From positions 62,001 through 126,000 of the forward strand of contig NZ_JAPDMX010000005.1 in the NCBI RefSeq assembly GCF_025971955.1: a DNA stretch of 64,000 bases, read 5' to 3'. The stretch is from Shewanella subflava (GTDB taxonomy: Bacteria; Pseudomonadota; Gammaproteobacteria; Enterobacterales; Shewanellaceae). A model generated the notes under the pieces. That model saw only the letters and a program-made list of their open reading frames with translations. It was not told the origin of the DNA and did no database searches. Shown here one piece after another: positions 1 to 7,835 of this stretch (the stretch's first letter is position 1; each line of letters begins with the position of its first letter). The position numbers and the translations under genes were made by a program.

Positions 1-40
1 AAAAACTTCGTGAAATGTAACTAAAAAGGAATGTGTACCT

Positions 41-892
41 TTGACGAATCGTGAAATACCCCTAAATAATCAACAACTAAAACCTAAAAAGACTAAACGC
101 AAATTACTACAGCAACTGCTTGTAGTGGTATTAATTGGGCTATTTATTGGCTTTATGCGCCCCTTTGGTATGGATCAATACACCCTATTATTGTCGATGA
201 GCTATTGGGTGTTTACCTGCATTTGTGGCTACTTAATTTATATGCCGCTGATCATTTTAGGCCATAAATACCTCGCAAACAGCGTAACCAAGCCTTGGCA
301 TCGGGTAGCCATATCATCACTATTTGCCAGCGTATTAATGAGCCTAATGGTGCCTCTTATTGGTTGGGCATTTTTTAACCACACACTATTATTAAGTCAT
401 CTTTTTTTACTCGCACTGCCCGACACCTTAGTGATAGGTAGCATTATTACCTTTGTCAGCATGTTACAAAACCATCTTCATAATCAAAAGCAGCAACTTG
501 AGCAGTCAAAACTGGTTATTGAGCAATCGCAAAAGGTCATTGAACAGCATCAACAAAGTCAAGACATCAATAGCATTCAAATGGATCAGTTTATGGCGCT
601 ATTACCGCTAGAAAAGCGCGGGCAATTGCTGTGTTTAGAAATGGATGACCACTATTTAAAAGTGTACACAGACAAAGGCCAGCACATGCTGTTAATGCGC
701 TTAAAAGATGCTTTGCTGCAGCTAGAAGGGTTTCCAGGTTTACAAACACATAGATCATGGTGGGTGGCAAACCAGGCTGTGGTGTCAGTTAATAAAGAAA
801 ATAGAAAAATGTCATTGTTGTTAAGTAATCATCTCGAAGTGCCGGTTTCTCGAACCTTTGCCGAGGCGGTTAAAGCAAACTTAGCCCTATAA
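41..892 (+). CDS. Membrane-anchored LytTR-family transcriptional regulator
   Basis: The 283-residue protein has four hydrophobic segments in its first half (about residues 24-40, 50-72, 88-110 and 117-141). A Gln-rich coiled coil follows (145-175), then a C-terminal LytTR DNA-binding domain (about 185-283) with the typical HRSWWVA and VPVSR motifs. The architecture suggests a membrane-bound regulator that senses a signal in the bilayer or periplasm; the signal and targets are unknown. The start is a TTG preceded by AAAAGGA about ten bases upstream. An ATG at 31 lies in another frame and stops after seven codons. No receiver domain is present, so it is not a classical response regulator. Family assignment is firm, biological role is not. 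Confidence 0.8.
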   Translation: MTNREIPLNNQQLKPKKTKRKLLQQLLVVVLIGLFIGFMRPFGMDQYTLLLSMSYWVFTCICGYLIYMPLIILGHKYLANSVTKPWHRVAISSLFASVLMSLMVPLIGWAFFNHTLLLSHLFLLALPDTLVIGSIITFVSMLQNHLHNQKQQLEQSKLVIEQSQKVIEQHQQSQDINSIQMDQFMALLPLEKRGQLLCLEMDDHYLKVYTDKGQHMLLMRLKDALLQLEGFPGLQTHRSWWVANQAVVSVNKENRKMSLLLSNHLEVPVSRTFAEAVKANLAL

Positions 893-941
893 CCATGATA
901 TTATCCGGTCATAGTTACCCAAAATATGTTGAACCTAATAT

Positions 942-2729
942 TTGAAAGCTTCTACTGACAAACCTGCTTTGCAACTGCGTGATTACCAGCAAGACTCGGT
1001 TAACGCTGCCATAAAACACTTTCGCAGCAGCCAACAATCGGCAGTACTGGCTTTGCCAACGGGCGCAGGTAAAAGCATTGTTATTGCTGAACTGGCCCGC
1101 ATCGCCAACGGCAATGTATTAGTGCTAACCCACGTAAAAGAATTAGTGGCGCAAAATGCTGAAAAAGTCGGTTTACTCACCCAAGCTGCCAATATTTACT
1201 CCGCCGGATTAAACCAGAAAAAAGCCAACGGTAAAACGGTGGTGGCCAGCGTACAGTCAGCAGCGCGGGCATTAGATAAATTCAACCAGTCTTTTTCGCT
1301 GGTGATTATTGATGAATGCCACCGTGTCAGTAATGAAAAAACCAGTCAGTATCAACAAATACTGCTTCACCTAAAAAAGCAAAATCCTGATATTAAAGTT
1401 TTAGGACTCACTGCCACCCCTTATCGTCTAGGCATTGGCTGGATATATCATCACCACTATCACGGTAAGATTGGCAATCCCGACAATGCTGTGTTTGATA
1501 AATGTATTTTTGAGTTACCCATGCGCCCGCTTATCAAGCAAGGCTTTTTAACTGCGCCTAAGTTATTTGATGGCCTCAGTGCCCAATATGATTTTAGCCA
1601 ACTTGCCCCCACAGAAAACGGCGAGTTTAGCCAGCAAGAAGTCGAATCGATACTCAATCATCAAGGCCGTGCCACAACGGCGATAGTCAAACAAATCGTC
1701 CAACTGGCAGACACCCGCAAAGGGGTAATTATTTTTGCCGCAACCGTACGTCATGCGCAGGAAATTATCGGCTTATTAAACACGCTTATCGACAACACCA
1801 CCTCACCAATCAAGGCGGCATTAATCACGGCAGCCACTCCCCAGAGTGAACGCGACGCAGTGATTGATGCCTTCAAAACACAGCAAATCAAGTACATTGT
1901 GAATGTTGCCGTACTGACAACAGGCTTTGACGCGCCCCATGTGGACCTGATTGCCATTTTAAGACCTACGGCATCGGTTAGCTTATTTCAGCAAATGGTG
2001 GGGCGTGGGCTGCGTTTAGCGCCTGAGAAGGCTGATTGCCTGGTCATTGATTATGCGGCTAATGGTTTCGATTTATATTTTCCAGAAGTGGGTCAGTTAA
2101 AGCCCAACAGTAAATCAGTGCCAGTACAGGTACATTGTCCAGCCTGCCAGTTTGCCAACACTTTTTGGGGGCTGGTGGATAGCGATGGCGATATCGTTGA
2201 GCATTTTGGAAGGCGTTGCCAAGGATTGATCACAGATAACGCCAACCAAGAAATACAATGCGACTTTCGCTTTCGTTCAAAATCTTGTCCTGATTGCGGT
2301 GCTGAAAATGATATTGCCGCCAGAATATGCCAAACCTGTAACTCGACCTTAATCGATCCAGACAAACGGCTTAAACAAGTTTTACAATCTCAGCACCATC
2401 ATTTATTTAAGTGTGAGCAAATGCTATTACACCAAGAGAGTAATCGCCTAGTTATTCAATATATCGATATTGAAGGAAATGATTTTAAACAGCATTTTAA
2501 ATTTGACACCTTACCACAAAAAAAAGCATTTTATGCCGCATTTGTGCTTAATCACACTCGCACTCCTGGGATGCCTCATCCTAAATATAATCATGTTGAA
2601 CAGGTTTTAGCCGATCAACTAAGATTCAGACAGCCTGATTTAATATTACTGAAAAAACAAAAGCATCATTGGAAATTAGTTGATCTATTTTTTGATTATC
2701 AAGGTAAATATAAAACCGATTTTAGTTAA
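942..2729 (+). CDS. radD: RadD (YejH) superfamily 2 DNA helicase/ATPase
   Basis: This 595-residue protein matches Escherichia coli RadD (about 586 residues) along its whole length. Walker A is PTGAGKS (residues 39-45) and the Walker B box is DECH (124-127). The helicase C-terminal region carries TTGFDAPHVDLI and the QMVGRGLR arginine-finger motif. A cluster of CxxC pairs around residues 395-465 (CPACQFANTFWG, CPDCGAENDIAARICQTC) forms the zinc-binding region typical of RadD. RadD is a DNA-dependent ATPase that aids recovery from double-strand breaks and over-replication and interacts with single-strand-binding protein. The start is TTG at 942; an in-frame stop lies two codons upstream, and no convincing Shine-Dalgarno sequence is visible. 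Confidence 0.9.
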   Translation: MKASTDKPALQLRDYQQDSVNAAIKHFRSSQQSAVLALPTGAGKSIVIAELARIANGNVLVLTHVKELVAQNAEKVGLLTQAANIYSAGLNQKKANGKTVVASVQSAARALDKFNQSFSLVIIDECHRVSNEKTSQYQQILLHLKKQNPDIKVLGLTATPYRLGIGWIYHHHYHGKIGNPDNAVFDKCIFELPMRPLIKQGFLTAPKLFDGLSAQYDFSQLAPTENGEFSQQEVESILNHQGRATTAIVKQIVQLADTRKGVIIFAATVRHAQEIIGLLNTLIDNTTSPIKAALITAATPQSERDAVIDAFKTQQIKYIVNVAVLTTGFDAPHVDLIAILRPTASVSLFQQMVGRGLRLAPEKADCLVIDYAANGFDLYFPEVGQLKPNSKSVPVQVHCPACQFANTFWGLVDSDGDIVEHFGRRCQGLITDNANQEIQCDFRFRSKSCPDCGAENDIAARICQTCNSTLIDPDKRLKQVLQSQHHHLFKCEQMLLHQESNRLVIQYIDIEGNDFKQHFKFDTLPQKKAFYAAFVLNHTRTPGMPHPKYNHVEQVLADQLRFRQPDLILLKKQKHHWKLVDLFFDYQGKYKTDFS

Positions 2730-2833
2730 CGATAAACCGCTTTAATTGGAGTTATTGATAAAAAAACAACGGTTGACGTTAGTTGTAAATCTGTTCAAAA
2801 AGATCATCGACTGAGCAATACCCACTCAATCTA

Positions 2834-2899
2834 AATTTAGGTTGATTGTCGTTTTTATGATCATGTTTAACCTGTCTAGTCAGAAAGTTAACCTAAATT
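2834..2899. repeat. 10-bp perfect inverted repeat upstream of grxA
   Basis: AATTTAGGTT at 2834-2843 is repeated as its reverse complement AACCTAAATT at 2890-2899, in the 190-bp gap between radD and grxA. The 46-base spacing is too long for a simple terminator. It could be a looped operator or chance; I recognise no regulator for it. Confidence 0.35.
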
Positions 2900-2969
2900 C
2901 CTTTCATCACGTTATGAATTGGAAAATAGTTGTGCTATAAACACAACAAATCGAAAAGTAGGAGTGATT

Positions 2970-3230
2970 ATGTTTGTTGTTATTTTTGGCCGCCCAGGGT
3001 GTCCATACTGTGTTCGTGCCGTTGAATTATCAGAGAAATTAACTGCACATCGTGAAGATTTTAAATTTAAGTATGTGGATATTCACGCCGAAGGGATTTC
3101 AAAAGCGGATTTATCGAAAAGTGTCGGTAAAACGGTTGAAACGGTACCACAAATTTTTGTTGATGAAGTGCCAATTGGCGGATACACGGATTTTGATCAA
3201 TATGTTCGTCAACATGGCTTACTTGATTAA
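2970..3230 (+). CDS. grxA: Glutaredoxin 1
   Basis: The protein is 86 residues, matching Escherichia coli Grx1 (85). The dithiol active site CPYC is at residues 11-14, the cis-proline motif is in ETVPQIF, and the glutathione-binding GGYTD follows. It reduces disulfides in ribonucleotide reductase, PAPS reductase and OxyR at the expense of glutathione. I chose the ATG at 2970 because AGGAG sits at 2960-2964 with ideal spacing; a longer reading from 2919 adds 17 residues absent from the family. It stands alone, followed by a strong terminator shared with the converging porin gene. Confidence 0.93.
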   Translation: MFVVIFGRPGCPYCVRAVELSEKLTAHREDFKFKYVDIHAEGISKADLSKSVGKTVETVPQIFVDEVPIGGYTDFDQYVRQHGLLD

Positions 3231-3244
3231 GACTGATTGATAGT

Positions 3245-3281
3245 AAAAAAGGACTCTAACAGTATTAGGGTCCTTTTTTAT
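3245..3281. terminator. Bidirectional intrinsic terminator between grxA and the porin gene
   Basis: AAAAAAGGAC and GTCCTTTTTT form a perfect 10-bp stem around a short loop, with A and T runs on the two sides. It serves grxA on the plus strand and can also stop the converging porin transcript. Confidence 0.9.
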
Positions 3282-3305
3282 TACTTTAAAGCGTTCCCCA
3301 AGGGA

Positions 3306-4460
3306 TTAAAGAACATATTTAGCCGAGAACATAATGCGATTTAAATCGCCATCAACACCATCTTCTCTTTCATTCAACGCATGCATGAATTCAACACCAA
3401 AGGTTAATGGCTTAGACGGAGAATACAGTAAGTTTACATATCCAGAATATGCTTCTTTATTGACACTTCCGCCCGTTAAATTGACATCATTATCGGCAGA
3501 GAAGCCTGATAGTGTTAAGCTTGAACGCCATTGTTCGCTCCACCAATGTCGATAAGAAACAAACCCACCATACGAAGTAATGGTTTGAATTTCATTATTA
3601 CTGTCTAGCACACCAGCATTGGCGTAGTTTAAGGCCATATAACGACCTAAGCCTTCACCATAAGTTGCCGTAAATTTAAAATCATCTTTACCAACCGGGA
3701 TCACACCTGCGAAGCTAACACCGTAACCCACATCTGTAGAATCCAGCTGTGTTGTACCTTGTAGTTCTTCAACATTCAATTGGCGAACAATACCCGCTAA
3801 TGAATACGCAGCGCCACCTTCTTGAGAGAAGTTGTAACGTGCGATCACATCAGGTACAACACCGCTACCACTGGTAATACGAGCACCACCAGTGTGAGGA
3901 GTTAGCGTGGTTTCAGGGTTTTCTAATGCGATTTGAAAATTACCGCTGGTGTATTTAATTAATGCTTGTCGAACAAAAGGCGTACCATCTGCCGCACCAA
4001 CAAAATCTAAGTTTTCAGGTAATGCACCGGGATTTTGAAATGTTGTCCAGGTTTGGCCAACAGTCCAATTGTCATAAGTGACAAAAGCGTGACGAATTCG
4101 AGGTGAATAACTGTTTGATACACGTTCATTGCCATCGGTATGAGTCATAAAATCTAACTCAATAAACCCTGTTAATGAGTGACCACCCTCTAAATCTGTG
4201 ACGGTTTTAAAGTTGAAACGTGATTCTCGGGCTTGAAAGTCGACAACCTGTTTACCATTACCTTTTTCACCGTAAATAGTACCAGGAACATAAAACTGAC
4301 GAGATAAACTGCCTGAATCCGGTGCGCCATTACCATAATCACTGAACATAACGTCCGCTTTAATATAGCCGCCAAAAGTCATGTCAGTTTTAGCATACGC
4401 AGTACCTGTCATAGCCAGCATCGCCCCAGAAATCAATGCTGCAAGTTTAAGATGTTTCAT
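3306..4460 (-). CDS. DcaP-family trimeric outer-membrane porin
   Basis: A 384-residue outer-membrane protein with a signal peptide ending in TAYA (about residue 23). The mature protein begins with a MTFGGYIKADVMFS-type strand and continues with FYVPGTIYG and RESRFNFKT segments. These are typical of the DcaP/alginate-type porin family known in Acinetobacter and Shewanella. Family members let small anionic solutes through the outer membrane; the substrate here is not evident. The ATG at 4460 is preceded by GGAGAG at good spacing and directly starts the signal peptide. A reading from 4496 would add twelve non-signal residues. It is monocistronic, with 350 bp of upstream sequence before the tRNA array. 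Confidence 0.75.
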   Translation of the reverse strand: MKHLKLAALISGAMLAMTGTAYAKTDMTFGGYIKADVMFSDYGNGAPDSGSLSRQFYVPGTIYGEKGNGKQVVDFQARESRFNFKTVTDLEGGHSLTGFIELDFMTHTDGNERVSNSYSPRIRHAFVTYDNWTVGQTWTTFQNPGALPENLDFVGAADGTPFVRQALIKYTSGNFQIALENPETTLTPHTGGARITSGSGVVPDVIARYNFSQEGGAAYSLAGIVRQLNVEELQGTTQLDSTDVGYGVSFAGVIPVGKDDFKFTATYGEGLGRYMALNYANAGVLDSNNEIQTITSYGGFVSYRHWWSEQWRSSLTLSGFSADNDVNLTGGSVNKEAYSGYVNLLYSPSKPLTFGVEFMHALNEREDGVDGDLNRIMFSAKYVL

Positions 4461-4809
4461 CCGTGCTCTCCAAATTATTGTTTTAATCTTGAGCAATATG
4501 TCTCAATTAACAAAAATGAAACATTAGCAATAGGTCTATAAGACAAAAGTAGAGAAGCAAAAGCTAAACTAGGACAAAGAACGTATCCACTTTCATCATT
4601 ACGCTGAAATTAAGTGCATTTGCATCAAAGTGAATAACTTGTTAAGTCTATGGATATCAAGGCAAGCAATGAGTTGCTTTTAAGATAGAGCAAAGATGTA
4701 CGATGAATATTAGAATTGATAAAAATTGAGTAAGGGATTAAAAATGATTTAGGAGATTTAGGAGATTATAGCGACTGATGCTCAATATGACATATGTGAT
4801 ATAGAGAAG
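4461..4809. other. Intergenic region upstream of the porin gene
   Basis: The 349 bp between the porin start and the last tRNA-Lys are AT-rich and hold no reading frame of note. They must contain the porin promoter and the 3' end of the tRNA transcript. I see no clear intrinsic terminator for the tRNA operon here. Confidence 0.5.
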
Positions 4810-4885
4810 TGGTGGGTCGTGAAGGATTCGAACCTTCGACCAATTGGTTAAAAGCCAACTGCTCTACCGACTGAGCTAACGACCC
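4810..4885 (-). tRNA. tRNA-Lys(UUU), copy 6 of 6 in transcription order
   Basis: Read on the minus strand, the gene starts GGGTCGTTAGCTCAG, has anticodon loop CTTTTAA (anticodon UUU) and T-loop GGTTCGAATCC, and ends with an encoded CCA. It differs from Escherichia coli tRNA-Lys at only a few positions. All six copies in the array are identical over their 76 bases. This is the copy farthest from the promoter. Confidence 0.97.
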
Positions 4886-5009
4886 ATCTTGGTTTTATTA
4901 ACCTTATGGTTAACTGGAACAAAAGCCAACTGTCTCTATTTCAAGACCCGCTGAGCTAATTACCCATCTTGTTGTTACAATTTTAATTATTTAACCACTA
5001 TCAAAAAAG

Positions 5010-5085
5010 TGGTGGGTCGTGAAGGATTCGAACCTTCGACCAATTGGTTAAAAGCCAACTGCTCTACCGACTGAGCTAACGACCC
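5010..5085 (-). tRNA. tRNA-Lys(UUU), copy 5 of 6
   Basis: It is identical to the other five copies, with anticodon UUU and encoded CCA. A conserved CTTTCTTGATAGTGG-like sequence follows its 3' end and can pair with the CCAC of the 3' terminus. Confidence 0.97.
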
Positions 5086-5291
5086 ATTTTGGTTTTATTA
5101 ACGTTTTAATGTTAACTGGAACAAAGCCAACTGTCTCTATTTCAAGACCCGCTAAGCTAACGACCCATCTTGGTTTCATTAACGTTTTAATGTTAACTGG
5201 AACAAAAGCCACTGTCTCTATTTCATGACCCGCTTAGCTAATGATCTATCTGATATTACGTTTAAATTATTTAGCCACTATTTAATAAAAG

Positions 5292-5367
5292 TGGTGGGTC
5301 GTGAAGGATTCGAACCTTCGACCAATTGGTTAAAAGCCAACTGCTCTACCGACTGAGCTAACGACCC
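5292..5367 (-). tRNA. tRNA-Lys(UUU), copy 4 of 6
   Basis: Identical 76-base copy with anticodon UUU. On its downstream side a 206-base spacer carries two half-tRNA remnants. Confidence 0.97.
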
Positions 5368-5574
5368 ATCTTGGTTTTATTAATCTGTTATGGTTAACTG
5401 GAACAAAAGCCAACTGTCTCTATTTCAAGACACGCTGAACTAACGACCCATCTTGGTTTTATTAACCTGTTATGGCTAACTGGAACAAAAACCAACTGTC
5501 TCTATTTCAAAACCGCTGAGCTAATTACCCGTTTTGTTGTTACAATTTTAATTATTTAACCACTATCAAGAAAG

Positions 5575-5650
5575 TGGTGGGTCGTGAAGGATTCGAACCT
5601 TCGACCAATTGGTTAAAAGCCAACTGCTCTACCGACTGAGCTAACGACCC
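5575..5650 (-). tRNA. tRNA-Lys(UUU), copy 3 of 6
   Basis: Identical 76-base copy with anticodon UUU. Two-remnant spacers of 207 bases flank it on both sides. Confidence 0.97.
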
Positions 5651-5857
5651 ATCATGGTTTTATTAACCTGTTATGGTTAACTGGAACGAAAGCCAACTGT
5701 CTATGTTTCAAGACTGACTGAGCTAACGACCCATCTTGGTTTTATTAACCTGTTATGGTTAACTGGAACAAAAGCCAACTGTCTCTATTTCAAAACCGCT
5801 GAGCTAACGCCCCAAATTGGTGTTACAATTTTAATTATTTAACCACTATCAAGAAAG

Positions 5858-5933
5858 TGGTGGGTCGTGAAGGATTCGAACCTTCGACCAATTGGTTAAA
5901 AGCCAACTGCTCTACCGACTGAGCTAACGACCC
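5858..5933 (-). tRNA. tRNA-Lys(UUU), copy 2 of 6
   Basis: Identical 76-base copy with anticodon UUU. It is separated from copy 1 by a 124-base spacer with one remnant. Confidence 0.97.
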
Positions 5934-6057
5934 AACTTGGTTTTATTAACCTTATGGTTAACTGGAACAAAAGCCAACTGTCTCTATTTCAAGACCCGCT
6001 GAGCTGACGATCCATCTTGGTGTTACAATTTTGATTATTTAACCACTATCAAGAAAG

Positions 6058-6133
6058 TGGTGGGTCGTGAAGGATTCGAACCTTCGACCAATTGGTTAAA
6101 AGCCAACTGCTCTACCGACTGAGCTAACGACCC
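6058..6133 (-). tRNA. tRNA-Lys(UUU), copy 1 of 6 (promoter-proximal)
   Basis: First copy after the presumed operon promoter at 6263-6292, identical in sequence to the others. A single half-tRNA remnant and a partial one lie between it and the promoter. Confidence 0.97.
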
Positions 6134-6262
6134 ATCTTGGTTTTATTAACGCTTTAGTGTTAATTGGAACAAAAGCCAACTGTCTCTATTTCAAGACCCG
6201 CTGATCTAACGACCCATCTTTGTGTTATTAACCTTTACGGTTAATTGGAACAAGGCTAACTG

Positions 6263-6292
6263 ATTATAGTTAGAAGGAGCTAATACAAACAA
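6263..6292 (-). promoter_or_regulatory. Probable sigma-70 promoter of the tRNA-Lys operon
   Basis: On the minus strand a perfect -10 hexamer TATAAT (6263-6268) is preceded at 18 bases by TTGTTT (6287-6292). Transcription would start near 6256 and run through all six tRNA genes. No GC-rich discriminator of the stringent type is evident. Confidence 0.6.
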
Positions 6293-6445
6293 ATTTACTT
6301 TCAATTAGTGTGTATTAATGTTCCGAGAATGTCATAAATAGTCTTAAAACATCCCCCAGAAGGCTATGCCGTTCTGAGGGCGCCTATAATACCGTTTTCA
6401 TTTTCTCATGCAAGTGCAATTTTCCAATTTCTTGTTGTTTGCATG
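6293..6445. other. Gap between the tRNA promoter and the cpoB terminator
   Basis: This stretch has no gene. It contains an imperfect GC-rich hairpin at about 6353-6380, whose arms are CCCCCAGAAGGC and GCCGTTCTGAGGG. No U-run follows on either strand, so its role (processing, mRNA end or relic) is open. Confidence 0.4.
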
Positions 6446-6470
6446 AAAAACAGACTAAGAGGCTGTTTTT
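6446..6470 (-). terminator. Intrinsic terminator of the tol-pal-cpoB operon
   Basis: AAAAACAG and CTGTTTTT form an 8-bp stem just downstream of cpoB, ending in a T-run on the minus strand. Confidence 0.8.
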
Positions 6471-6478
6471 TGTCTCTA

Positions 6479-7219
6479 TTAGCCATTAAGTGCTGATAAT
6501 TGCTGCTGAGCAAGGCGAGCTGATGCGCTATTAGGATAATCTTTCAATACTTTCTGATAGAGTGCTTTTGCACCTGGGATATCATTATCTTTTTCGGCAA
6601 TCATCCCTAGCTTAACTAAACTATCACCACGCTTATTCGAATCGGCAAACTGACTCACTACGGTACTAAATGCGGCTTTGGCTTCAGCATTTTCGCCTTT
6701 ATTAAATAACAACTGACCTAACCAATAATTAGCATTCGCGGCATAACTTGATTGTGGATACTGTTTAATAAAATTACGAAACGCAGGAATCGCATCATCA
6801 TACTTACGGTCTTTCAACACTAGATTCACAGCGGCTTCATAACTTGCCGTTTCGCCTAATGTCGTGCTAGAGGCAGCTACAGCAACAGGATCATTTGCAA
6901 CAGTTGAACTAGCAGCTGGAGAGGGTTTAGAAGATAAATTGGCTATGTCTTCGTAAAGTTGACGTTGACGTTGTAGAACCTGGTTTAACTGATAATTTTG
7001 TTGTTCAGTAATACCTCGCAAATCCAACACTTCTCTTTGTAATGCATCAACACGACGTTGCATTTCAAATTCACCTTGTTGTTTCGCTTTTAAAATGCGC
7101 TCTAAACGTGCAATACGTTCGTCACTTGAACCACTAGCAATATCCTCTACTGGTGCAGGAGCGGCAATTGCAGCTCCCATACCTAAGAACATTGCCGCAA
7201 CTAATACGGCATGTTTCAT
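6479..7219 (-). CDS. cpoB: CpoB (YbgF), Tol-Pal system coordinator
   Basis: The 246-residue periplasmic protein has a signal peptide ending near AIAAPA and a short coiled coil (about 30-90, RRVDALQREVLDLRG) that mediates trimerisation. A Ser/Ala-rich linker follows, then C-terminal TPR repeats (about 125-246). The TPR part contains the family phrases AANANYWLGQLLFNKG and DSLVKLGMIAEKDND. In Escherichia coli, CpoB links PBP1B-driven septal peptidoglycan synthesis to Tol-driven outer-membrane constriction. It is the last gene of the operon, 51 bases after pal. Confidence 0.93.
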   Translation of the reverse strand: MKHAVLVAAMFLGMGAAIAAPAPVEDIASGSSDERIARLERILKAKQQGEFEMQRRVDALQREVLDLRGITEQQNYQLNQVLQRQRQLYEDIANLSSKPSPAASSTVANDPVAVAASSTTLGETASYEAAVNLVLKDRKYDDAIPAFRNFIKQYPQSSYAANANYWLGQLLFNKGENAEAKAAFSTVVSQFADSNKRGDSLVKLGMIAEKDNDIPGAKALYQKVLKDYPNSASARLAQQQLSALNG

Positions 7220-7270
7220 TGTAAACTCCTAACAGGCCAATCAATCTGATTGACCTTCCTTCAATAATGT

Positions 7271-7810
7271 TTAGTAAACTAAAACACCACGACGGTTTTT
7301 AGCAAAACCTGAATCAGAACGAGAAAAGTCTAATGGTTTTTCTTCGCCATAGCTAACTATGCTCATTTGGCTAGGTTGTACACCCATACCTTGAAGGTAT
7401 TTCGCAATCGCTTTAGCACGACGTTCACCTAACGCAATGTTGTACTCAGGGGTACCACGTTCGTCAGCATGGCCTTCAATTAACACGCGAACATTTGGAT
7501 GTTCAACGAGGTAATTACCATGAGCTAGCAAAATTTCCGCATTTTCAGTTTGCACTTCACTGCGATCGAAGTCGAAATAAATAATATTTTGACGACGTAA
7601 CTCTTGCTCCTTTAAACGTTGCTGTTCAGCAGGGCTTAAAACTGCACCTGCACCACCAGTTTCAATTCCACCATTGCCATATTGGCTGCTAGATGAACCA
7701 GAAGTAGAACCGCTTGCATCTGTTTCAGAGTCTGAAGTTGAGCTACAAGCACCCAGTGCCATAAGCGGAACTGCAACCATCATAGCTTTGAACAACTTAT
7801 TCAGATCCAT
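7271..7810 (-). CDS. pal: Peptidoglycan-associated lipoprotein Pal
   Basis: The 179-residue lipoprotein has lipobox LGAC, with the acylated Cys at residue 22. A Ser/Gly-rich linker follows, then an OmpA-like peptidoglycan-binding domain (about 75-179) with IYFDFDRSEV, the GHADERGTPEYN diaminopimelate-binding segment and NRRGVLVY at the end. Pal tethers the outer membrane to peptidoglycan and cycles between that state and TolB binding. It lies 25 bases downstream of tolB and ahead of cpoB, the conserved order. Confidence 0.96.
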   Translation of the reverse strand: MDLNKLFKAMMVAVPLMALGACSSTSDSETDASGSTSGSSSSQYGNGGIETGGAGAVLSPAEQQRLKEQELRRQNIIYFDFDRSEVQTENAEILLAHGNYLVEHPNVRVLIEGHADERGTPEYNIALGERRAKAIAKYLQGMGVQPSQMSIVSYGEEKPLDFSRSDSGFAKNRRGVLVY

Positions 7811-7835
7811 GTTAAATCCTTATCAATATCTTAAA

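Larger units (their letters stand above)
4810..6265 (-). repeat. tRNA-Lys tandem array with nine decayed half-tRNA copies
   Basis: Six intact tRNA-Lys genes start at 4810, 5010, 5292, 5575, 5858 and 6058, so the steps are 200, 282, 283, 283 and 200 bases. The spacers are not random. On the minus strand each holds one or two copies of an element that begins like the tRNA (GGGTCGTTAGCTCAG), has a replaced D-loop (CGGGTCTTGAAATAGAGA), and resumes with CAGTTGGCTTTTGTTCC. It then lacks the T-arm and 3' acceptor strand. Approximate positions are 4911-4966, 5112-5167, 5193-5249, 5394-5450, 5477-5530, 5677-5732, 5760-5813, 5959-6013 and 6161-6216; a tenth partial copy is at 6241-6265. Each unit also carries a TTAACC/GGTTAA hairpin and an AATAAAACCAAGA leader like that before the real genes. 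Confidence 0.9.

Noticed and set aside
4810..6265. Regularly spaced repeats that look like a CRISPR array
   Set aside because: The conserved units are complete tRNA-Lys genes, the spacers are themselves repeats, and no cas gene is near.
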